From positions 1-16,958 of the forward strand of contig JALNWH010000035.1 of the NCBI GenBank assembly GCA_023230985.1: a DNA stretch of 16,958 bases, given 5' to 3'. The position numbers were made by a program, and so were the translations under genes. Each line of letters opens with the position of its first letter. The first letter of the stretch is position 1. Source of the stretch: Bacillota bacterium (GTDB lineage: Bacteria; Bacillota; Clostridia; Lutisporales; Lutisporaceae). Below, piece after piece: positions 1 through 5,661 of the stretch. Below the pieces are notes generated by a model. That model was not told the DNA's origin, searched no databases, and was given only the letters and a program-made list of their open reading frames with translations.

Positions 1-329
1 ATTGTATAATATGGCTTATGTTTGCCTTTGGGAATTGTAACGACGGATATCGTTTTTCCTTCTATGGTTATTTCCTCATAAATTGGTATCACACCGGGAA
101 TACAATTGTTTCTGCAAATATTCATTACCTTTTCTTCAATTTTTCCATCTTTGACCCCTTTTATAACACCTTCATCCGAGACACCGATAAGTATTGTTCC
201 ACCCTCCATATTAGAAAAAGCAACTATTTCTCCTGCTAAATCATTTGGTTTAACTTCTTCTTCTTTGAATTCTATGTAAGGGCTTTCCCCATTTTTAATT
301 ATCTCAATTACATCTGTCAGGCTTAACAT
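1..329 (-). CDS. AlbA_2 (Schlafen-like) DNA-binding domain protein, partial
   Basis: The reading frame opens with ATG at 327-329 and runs off the left edge without a stop, giving 109 visible residues. The start follows a GAGGT-type ribosome binding site. The visible protein is almost all AlbA_2 domain (also called AAA_4/Schlafen AlbA-like): an N-terminal helix, then YIEFKEEE at about residues 18-25, then the core GEIVAFSNMEGGTILIGV at about 32-49, followed by SDEGVIKGV. The pattern of Glu-Phe-Lys, then Ala-Phe-Ser-Asn, Gly-Gly and Ile-Gly-Val is typical of the family. Such proteins usually continue with a helix-turn-helix or ATPase-like C-terminal region and are annotated as putative ATP-binding or transcriptional regulators; several relatives lie in defence islands. 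The missing C-terminus prevents a more exact call. It is the last minus-strand gene in the window and has its own promoter-like element just upstream. Confidence 0.8.
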   Translation of the reverse strand, partial: MLSLTDVIEIIKNGESPYIEFKEEEVKPNDLAGEIVAFSNMEGGTILIGVSDEGVIKGVKDGKIEEKVMNICRNNCIPGVIPIYEEITIEGKTISVVTIPKGKHKPYYT

Positions 330-375
330 TTGACTGACACCTACCTCATTTTTAATTTTTCAATATCTTACGCTT

Positions 376-384
376 ATTATAGCA
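376..384 (-). promoter_or_regulatory. Extended -10 promoter for the AlbA_2 gene
   Basis: On the minus strand the sequence TGCTATAAT is a perfect extended -10 element (TGN followed by TATAAT). It ends about 47 bases before the AlbA_2 start codon, leaving room for a leader with the ribosome binding site. No good -35 hexamer lies 17 bases upstream, which an extended -10 can tolerate. The element overlaps the stop codon of the decayed reading frame at 377-636. Confidence 0.4.
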
Positions 385-636
385 TTTCTGATATAATCCT
401 TTCATATGTTTTATTAGAAAGAGTATAATTCTTATCCATAATATCTTTTACTGCCCTTACACCAGCTATAAATGTCTTCATCTGCATCACATTTTTGTTT
501 TAGTCATAGTTAATACAAGTTTTTTATTTATACATTTATCTTTTTTTAAAGCATCATATACTTCATATAATGTTGTACCTAAGTCATATAAATCGTCTAG
601 CTATTTGATTCCATTTTGAATTGGTCTTATATTATT
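377..636 (-). pseudogene. Decayed small reading frame of unknown family
   Basis: Reading the minus strand from 636 gives a protein-like stretch (IRPIQNGIK, amber stop, LDDLYDLGTTLYEVYDAL, then a Lys-rich stretch) that hits a TGA at about 489. A frame shifted by one base takes over at once (ATG at 485-487) and continues for 36 residues, with MKTFIAGVRAVKDIMDK near its start, ending at the TAA at 377-379. One internal TAG and one frameshift would restore a frame of roughly 85 residues. The composition looks coding, being rich in charged and aliphatic residues with helical periodicity, but I do not recognise the family. It could equally be chance open frames in AT-rich DNA. The rest of the 330-827 stretch shows no intact gene. 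Confidence 0.28.
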
Positions 637-827
637 TTATAGAGTTTCAAAAAGGATAGTGGATATTCAATGACAAGATTGTATGCTCAAAAAAACACTC
701 TTATTCTCATCAACACACGTTCTAAAACTCATTATCGTATTATAATCCGCAGTTTAGCGATAACTATTTAATTTGTGAATATAGGTTTTTAGATATATTA
801 GATTGCTTTTGTAATATAATATATTTC

Positions 828-1454
828 TTAATGGAATTTTATCGGTCTCGCCGGAGATCCCACTGCTGTGCAGTTTGGTGGCAAGTCTTTAATAACAACA
901 GAACCGGCTCCTAAAATACAATCACTGGATATGCTAACATTATTGCTAATTACACTCCCTATTCCTATCCAAGTTCTTTTCCCTATTTTTACTGTTCCAG
1001 CTAGATTTGCACCTGGCGAAATATGTACATAGTCTCCAATTTCGTTATCATGATCTATACTTACACTTGTATTTATTATACATCCTTTGCCTATTTTACT
1101 AAAACTGTTGATTACTACTCCTGCCATCACTACTGTTCCTATACCTATTTCTACATCTTTTCCTATTATTGCACTTGGATGAATTAAGGTGGATACAATC
1201 AATCCTTCTTGAATTAGCTTCTCTTGTATCTTTTCCCTCTTCCCATTATTTCCTATCGCAATAAAAAAATCTGCCTCCATTTTATATTTTAATACATCAC
1301 CAATTTTTCCAAGAACTTCAAATCCAATACATTCTTTGATTTTGTCATCATCATCTGCGAATAATATCTTTTTCCATTTATCTAATTTAACGGCTATATC
1401 AGCCACTACTTTTCCATGTCCGCTTGCCCCAATAATAATTAGTTTATCTTTCAT
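828..1454 (-). CDS. pglD: NeuD/PglD/EpsM-family sugar O- or N-acetyltransferase
   Basis: A 208-residue protein with the two-part build of the PglD/NeuD family. Residues 1-90 form a Rossmann-like nucleotide-sugar binding domain (GASGHGKVV at 9-17, an acidic FADDDD turn at 32-37). Residues 91-205 form a left-handed beta-helix of hexapeptide repeats (IHPSAIIG, VEIGIGTVV, IGKGCIINTS and others). The likely catalytic base is His135 in SIDHDNEIG; His144 in the next coil matches the acetyl-CoA-contacting His of PglD. In PglD the enzyme moves acetyl from acetyl-CoA to the 4-amino group of a UDP-amino sugar, giving UDP-di-N-acetylbacillosamine; the cognate aminotransferase and phosphoglycosyl transferase in the same cluster support that role here. 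The start codon overlaps the stop of the upstream sugar transferase by four bases (ATGA), so the two are translationally coupled. The exact amino-sugar substrate is inferred. Confidence 0.88.
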   Translation of the reverse strand: MKDKLIIIGASGHGKVVADIAVKLDKWKKILFADDDDKIKECIGFEVLGKIGDVLKYKMEADFFIAIGNNGKREKIQEKLIQEGLIVSTLIHPSAIIGKDVEIGIGTVVMAGVVINSFSKIGKGCIINTSVSIDHDNEIGDYVHISPGANLAGTVKIGKRTWIGIGSVISNNVSISSDCILGAGSVVIKDLPPNCTAVGSPARPIKFH

Positions 1455-2071
1455 ATTCTACTTTGCTCCTTTTCTCCAATAAATATTTCCATTGTAGCAG
1501 CATTCTCAGAGTTTATTCCTTCTCTATGGAATACTTTTTTTATTGTATGAAAAATAATCTTCAAGTCTGTTATAAATCTTATATTATCTATATACTCAAC
1601 ATCTAAATCAAATTTTTCTTCCCAACTAATCGCATTACGTCCATTCACTTGAGCCAATCCGGTAAGCCCCGGTTTTATTTCGTGTCTCCTTTTTTGATGT
1701 TCATTATATAAAGGCAAATATTGCACCAAAAGCGGTCTAGGCCCCACTATACTCATATCACCCTTTAATATATTCCAAAGTTCCGGTAGTTCATCTAGAC
1801 TTGTACTTCTTAAAAGCTTACCAAACTTAGTGAGCCGGACTGAATCGGGCAATAACTCCCCATTATCGCCCTTTTCATCTGTCATTGTTCTAAATTTATA
1901 TAAAGTGAAAATCTTTTCATTTAGTCCCGGACGTTGTTGTTTAAATATAACCGGGCTACCTAGCTTTATGCGTACAAGTATTGCAATGATAAGCATTATT
2001 GGAGATAGTATTATTAATGCAATTAAAGATAGCATGAAGTCCATTGGACGTTTTAAAAATTTTTGATACAT
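1451..2071 (-). CDS. pglC: Monotopic phosphoglycosyl transferase (PglC/EpsL-like)
   Basis: A 206-residue small monotopic phosphoglycosyl transferase, the minimal catalytic form without the extra membrane domains of WbaP/WcaJ. It moves a phospho-sugar from a UDP-sugar to undecaprenyl phosphate at the inner face of the membrane and so starts glycan assembly. Residues 1-10 are basic, residues 11-34 form the re-entrant membrane helix with the Ser-Pro kink (S23-P24), and KFRTM lies at 59-63. The catalytic Asp-Glu dyad is D93-E94 in SLDELPELWN, followed by GPRPLL, PGLTGLAQVNGR and the DVEYI segment. Length and dyad position match PglC. A direct repeat lies 26 bases upstream of the start, and beyond it the YwfO/YwgA module. 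The start is supported by a weak GGCGGTG ribosome binding site. The preferred substrate is inferred from the neighbouring pglD- and pglE-like genes. Confidence 0.92.
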   Translation of the reverse strand: MYQKFLKRPMDFMLSLIALIILSPIMLIIAILVRIKLGSPVIFKQQRPGLNEKIFTLYKFRTMTDEKGDNGELLPDSVRLTKFGKLLRSTSLDELPELWNILKGDMSIVGPRPLLVQYLPLYNEHQKRRHEIKPGLTGLAQVNGRNAISWEEKFDLDVEYIDNIRFITDLKIIFHTIKKVFHREGINSENAATMEIFIGEKEQSRI

Positions 2072-2096
2072 TATAATGCACCGCCTATAGGGTTTT

Positions 2097-2158
2097 AACC
2101 ACTAAGTTCACGAAGGGACACTATTTTTTGTGCTATTTGTGGACTTTGCGGTTTATTA
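2097..2158 (+). repeat. Dispersed CACTAAG-type repeat, copy A
   Basis: This 62-base stretch is a diverged copy of the element at 4210-4272 in the same orientation, roughly 80% identical by eye. It is itself an imperfect inverted repeat: the left arm AACCACTAAGTTCACGAAG pairs with the complement of the right arm TTTGTGGACTTTGCGGTT. It lies between the sugar transferase start and the YwgA-like stop. Elements of this look (CCAC..AAG..CAC..AAG) occur scattered between genes in many bacterial genomes. Confidence 0.7.
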
Positions 2159-2181
2159 TTTCTTTAGGTATTTATAGTTAT

Positions 2182-2712
2182 CTAATTATTTTTAGTTAAC
2201 GTTTTATTGAAATAACTAAATTCTTTTAGTGATTCTCTTATTTGATTAATAGAGTACTTTGAACCTTTTATTTTTTGCACCCCACTTATTATACTATCTT
2301 CCGTTTTGTTTTGTAGGTGATTATAAGCGTAAAGAGCTGTGGTTAGAAGCTCCAATTCAGCAGGGGTTCTATCTTTAAAATGATATATCAAACCACAAAT
2401 AGTTTCTTTTTGTTTATCTGTTAAATTATTTGATTCAATATAAAATACTTCATCGTTTATACTCATTAAATGAGAGTAGCCACTACAATCCAATTTTATA
2501 ATTCCGTCAGCATTAAGAAATGTTGTCTCTCCATCTAAACCCCCACTATAAGGTCCATAAAAATGTAATCCGTATTCAAAATTTAAATCAACACCCTTTT
2601 CTTGAATCAAAAAAACTATCTTTTGCAAAACCTTTTTACCCGGTCGTTTACCGGATATTTCATTAATACAATTAATTACATATGCTACATTATTTTTTAT
2701 GTTTTTACTCAT
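2182..2712 (-). CDS. ywgA: YwgA-like protein, partner of the HD dNTPase
   Basis: A 176-residue soluble protein resembling Bacillus YwgA. Recognisable blocks are GKRPGKKVLQKIVFLIQEKG at about 21-40 and YGLHFYGPYSGGLDGE at about 47-62, matching the Lys-Leu-Gln-Lys-Ile-Val and Phe-His-Phe-Tyr-Gly-Pro-Tyr-Ser signatures of YwgA. The same fold-level pattern appears in the DUF4065/Panacea group. A C-terminal helical segment (LTDKQKETICGLIYHF, then TPAELELLTTALYAY) follows. The start codon overlaps the stop of the HD phosphohydrolase by eight bases, so both are made from one transcript. In Bacillus ywgA lies close to ywfO, which supports a functional link. No catalytic motif is visible; a regulatory or binding role for the dNTPase is an inference. 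It has no coding relation to the sugar genes on either side. Confidence 0.75.
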   Translation of the reverse strand: MSKNIKNNVAYVINCINEISGKRPGKKVLQKIVFLIQEKGVDLNFEYGLHFYGPYSGGLDGETTFLNADGIIKLDCSGYSHLMSINDEVFYIESNNLTDKQKETICGLIYHFKDRTPAELELLTTALYAYNHLQNKTEDSIISGVQKIKGSKYSINQIRESLKEFSYFNKTLTKNN

Positions 2713-4039
2713 CTGATTCCTCCCTTTCTAAAAGTTTTTTAGATAAGTTTCTTGCTTCTTTTGCATAGGCTTTATTCACATAAAGACGTTTAATATTGAT
2801 GGGCTTAATCAAACTTTGTAGTAAAATGGACTCGTTTGAGGCACTGATAGGCCTATCCATATAGTCAACTATTATGGGAATGCCTTTACCGCTGCTTGCA
2901 TCATATTCTTCAATAATAGGAATTTTATGTACTATTTTATAAGGTGTATCTACAAATATGTCACAGCCTATCTCCTCTTTAATCATATTTTTTATTACAT
3001 CAAAAAGCAAAAGGTCATTTCCGGAATCACAATGTGTTGGTGTTTCATATATACATTCCATGGTTTTCCTCTCTAAAAACTCTTTTGCAATCAAAGTAGT
3101 ATTTCTATTTTCTCTTATTTTTTCAATAATAACAAGGTCATCCCAATTAAGAAATTCATTTACATCATCAGGATATTTAGAATCCGGTAAAACATTCATT
3201 ATGTTATCTACTAGGAGTTTGTCTAAATACCTTCTAGTTTTTTGATAGTAAACTTGAATAAACATAAAATATCTAGCTATTACAAATTCTTCAAATGCAT
3301 GTAATCCCCCACGTTTAATAGCAAGCTGTATTATATTATCATTTTTATTAACATAAACATTTAACGAAGAAATAAGTCTATTTAAATCATACATACCATA
3401 GTTAACACCGCAGTAATGCGAATCCCTTAGCAAATAATCCATTTTATCGCTATCGAGCTCCCCATCCATAAAGCCTCTTAAAAACTTATAATCTGGCATA
3501 ATATATTGTTGATTAAGCTCCGGATTTTTTTCTCCATATATAAGCCACAATAATTCAGGTGTTATGTCGTATTCGCTACCAACCTTATTTTCTTTTTGAA
3601 ATTTTTTACCTATCCTTAATATATATGAGGCTATTTCAGTTTCACAAATAATCTTCTTTGTGAAATCTTCATGTTCCTTGCCATCATCAAAAAGCGCCTC
3701 AGAAGCATGAGAAAAAGGCGCATGCCCTAAATCATGTGTCAATGCAATCAGTCTTAAAATTTGCCTATACCATTTTCTACGAATATCTTCAAAAAGTTCT
3801 TCATCATGGAGTGCCTTATAATTTTCTAGTGCTGTGTCGAAAGACTTAGTAACTAGATGCATTACACCCAAAGAATGTCCGAAACGGGTATGCTCGGCAC
3901 CGGGATAAACCAGATATGTGGTTGCTAACTGCTTAATATAACGCAATCTTTGAAAAGGTGCGGAATCAATAATCTTCATTTCTAAGTCACTAACTTCAAT
4001 AAAGCCATGTATAGAGTCTCTAATTCGATGATACGACAC
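2705..4039 (-). CDS. ywfO: YwfO/EF1143-like HD-domain dNTP triphosphohydrolase
   Basis: A 444-residue HD-superfamily phosphohydrolase of the SAMHD1/EF1143/YwfO type. These enzymes split dNTPs into deoxynucleoside and triphosphate; EF1143 of Enterococcus faecalis is the characterised relative. Metal ligands are visible in the expected order: H55 (RFGHSLG), H102-D103 (LTHDLGHAPFSHASE) and D201 (DYLLRDSHYCGVNYG). The N-terminal RDSIHGFIEV and FQRLRYIKQLATTYLVYPGAEHTR are family signatures. I start at the GTG at 4039, not the ATG at 4129: the family begins near this point, a GGGGGCG ribosome binding site lies 7 bases upstream, and the ATG is only about 4 bases from the expected transcription start. 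The gene overlaps the YwgA-like gene by 8 bases and has a consensus promoter at 4140-4168. Lowering dNTP pools is a known anti-phage strategy of other dNTPases; for this subfamily that is only a possibility. Confidence 0.88.
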   Translation of the reverse strand: MSYHRIRDSIHGFIEVSDLEMKIIDSAPFQRLRYIKQLATTYLVYPGAEHTRFGHSLGVMHLVTKSFDTALENYKALHDEELFEDIRRKWYRQILRLIALTHDLGHAPFSHASEALFDDGKEHEDFTKKIICETEIASYILRIGKKFQKENKVGSEYDITPELLWLIYGEKNPELNQQYIMPDYKFLRGFMDGELDSDKMDYLLRDSHYCGVNYGMYDLNRLISSLNVYVNKNDNIIQLAIKRGGLHAFEEFVIARYFMFIQVYYQKTRRYLDKLLVDNIMNVLPDSKYPDDVNEFLNWDDLVIIEKIRENRNTTLIAKEFLERKTMECIYETPTHCDSGNDLLLFDVIKNMIKEEIGCDIFVDTPYKIVHKIPIIEEYDASSGKGIPIIVDYMDRPISASNESILLQSLIKPINIKRLYVNKAYAKEARNLSKKLLEREESDE

Positions 4040-4046
4040 TATATAT

Positions 4047-4053
4047 CGCCCCC
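4047..4053 (-). promoter_or_regulatory. Ribosome binding site deciding the ywfO start
   Basis: GGGGGCG on the minus strand lies 7 bases before the GTG at 4037-4039 and is the only Shine-Dalgarno-like stretch in the leader. It is a non-standard G-run, one base off GGAGG. Confidence 0.5.
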
Positions 4054-4139
4054 AATACTTTAAGAATTGTCTCTTAATTAAGATTAGCTTTATTAATAGA
4101 AAAGTATAATTTTTAGTATTAATATACAATTATATTAAC

Positions 4140-4168
4140 ATTATAAAGCGAACAGCTGTTTGTGTCAA
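4140..4168 (-). promoter_or_regulatory. Perfect consensus sigma-A promoter for ywfO-ywgA, with palindromic spacer
   Basis: On the minus strand TTGACA (4163-4168) is followed by a spacer of exactly 17 bases and TATAAT (4140-4145), a full match to the vegetative promoter consensus. The start of transcription would fall near 4133, giving a leader of about 94 bases to the GTG start of the dNTPase. The spacer holds the perfect 10-base palindrome AACAGCTGTT, which could be an operator. This promoter makes the two-gene module independent of read-through from upstream. Confidence 0.85.
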
Positions 4169-4209
4169 TCCGATTAGAATTTTGTGGTAAAACTAAATTA
4201 TTCCTTATT

Positions 4210-4272
4210 TACCCACTAAGATCACAAAGAGTCATTAATTTTTTGAGTTATTTGTTGGCCTTGTGGCTTATT
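4210..4272 (+). repeat. Dispersed CACTAAG-type repeat, copy B
   Basis: This is the second copy of the element at 2097-2158, in direct orientation, running up to the stop codon of the aminotransferase. It shares CCACTAAG at its left end, the central run ATTTTTT with TTATTTGT or CTATTTGT, and the right-hand GGC/GAC, CTTTG/CTTGTGG and TTTATT parts. The two copies bracket the ywfO-ywgA pair and its promoter. Confidence 0.7.
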
Positions 4273-5420
4273 TACTTCCACAACCCCTTCACTACACCGC
4301 ATACCCTATCCAAATCATCATCCGTCATTTTTGTATCACTTGGCAAACATACACCATTTTTAAATATTCTTTCGCATACATCTCCACCGATATAGTCGTA
4401 TTCTTGGAAAAAGGGTTGTAGGTGCATAGGCTTCCAAATAGGTCGGCTTTCAATGTTTTCCTTTTCCAAGGCTTCCATTATATCTATTGGGCAAAGAGAA
4501 GATTCATTGGATAATACAACACAGCTTAACCAGTAATTTGGCTTATTCCAATCATTTATATGCATAAACTCTATACCTTCCAAACCCTCTAGCTCCCTTT
4601 TATAATATTCAAATATGTATTTTTTCTTGGCAATTCTTTCATCTAATACTTTTAACTGTCCTCTGCCAATGCCGGCGACTATATTACTCATGCGATAGTT
4701 AAAGCCAAGCTGACTATGTTGATAGTGTCTAGCCTTGTCCCTTGCTTGGGTAGCCCAGAACCTTACTTTTGATATGCTTTCTTCATTATTGGATACCAAC
4801 ATTCCACCACCAGATGTTGTTATAATCTTATTCCCATTAAAACTAAATATTCCATAATCACCAATAGTTCCGGTATATTTCCCTTTATAGGTTGTTCCAA
4901 GGGATTCTGCAGCATCCTCTATAACAACTGTATTATATTTAATACAGATTTCCATAATCCTATCCATATCTGCAGATAGACCATATAAATGCACTACTAT
5001 TACAGCTTTTACCCTATCTTTATATTTTTCAAAGGCTTCTTCAAGGGCAGTAGGATCCATATTCCAAGTTTTATAATCGCTATCAATAAACACAGGAATA
5101 GCATTTTGGTATATTATTGGATTCGCTGTAGCTGAAAATGTTAGGCTTTGACAAAGCACTATATCGCCCTCGCCAACACCTGCTGCTATCAGTGCCATAT
5201 GAATAGCTGCAGTTCCGGAAGATAAAGCAGCAGCATGTCCTATTTCCACGTATGAAGCTAATTCTTTTTCAAATCCATCTACGTTTGCCCCAAGAGGTGC
5301 TATCCAATTGGTGTCAAAGGCTTCTTTTATATATTCCATTTCGTAGCCTTCTTCACTCATATGAGGGGAGGAAAGATAGATACGGTTTTTTTCTGTTTTA
5401 TTATTTACTTGATTTTTCAT
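4272..5420 (-). CDS. pglE: DegT/DnrJ/EryC1 PLP-dependent sugar aminotransferase (PglE/EpsN-like)
   Basis: A 382-residue aminotransferase of the DegT/DnrJ/EryC1/StrS family. These enzymes use PLP and usually glutamate to turn a UDP-4-keto-6-deoxy sugar into the 4-amino sugar. The PLP Schiff-base lysine is K198 in FSFNGNKIITTSGGGML, the pyridine-nitrogen Asp is D169 in VVIEDAAESLG, and the phosphate-binding LSSGTAAIH is at 67-75. The N-terminal IYLSSPHMSEEGYEMEYI and NWIAPLG are typical of PglE/EpsN-type members. The start at 5420 has an AAGGAG ribosome binding site 7 bases upstream. It should act between the PglF-like dehydratase and the PglD-like acetyltransferase. The next glycan gene, the sugar transferase, is about 2.2 kb away because the YwfO/YwgA module lies between them. 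Confidence 0.92.
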   Translation of the reverse strand: MKNQVNNKTEKNRIYLSSPHMSEEGYEMEYIKEAFDTNWIAPLGANVDGFEKELASYVEIGHAAALSSGTAAIHMALIAAGVGEGDIVLCQSLTFSATANPIIYQNAIPVFIDSDYKTWNMDPTALEEAFEKYKDRVKAVIVVHLYGLSADMDRIMEICIKYNTVVIEDAAESLGTTYKGKYTGTIGDYGIFSFNGNKIITTSGGGMLVSNNEESISKVRFWATQARDKARHYQHSQLGFNYRMSNIVAGIGRGQLKVLDERIAKKKYIFEYYKRELEGLEGIEFMHINDWNKPNYWLSCVVLSNESSLCPIDIMEALEKENIESRPIWKPMHLQPFFQEYDYIGGDVCERIFKNGVCLPSDTKMTDDDLDRVCGVVKGLWK

Positions 5421-5661
5421 TGAGGACTCCTTTTCTTATTAGTTGAACAGCTGGCCAGTAGATTGGGATCGGATTTTAGATCTTTAGTTATTTTTTGCAT
5501 TGTTTGCTTCATTGGCTTTTATTTTTTATCAGTTTATTCCAAATCGTTGTTATAATAATACTAAGTTCTCACATTTCACGGACTTAACATAAGTTCTATT
5601 AATGCTATTACAAATTAACTAACGTATTTTTAACTTTAATCATAAATATAATTAACAATTT

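Noticed and set aside
18..239. Small plus-strand open frame at the left edge
   Set aside because: The opposite strand encodes a clear AlbA_2 domain over the same bases.
4040..4129. ATG at 4129 as start of the HD dNTPase
   Set aside because: It is only about 4 bases from the predicted transcription start, has no ribosome binding site, and adds 30 residues not typical of the family.
5561..5590. Third copy of the CACTAAG-type repeat near the nuclease-STAND gene
   Set aside because: Only the short CTAAGTTC part matches; the remainder differs too much from copies A and B to call.
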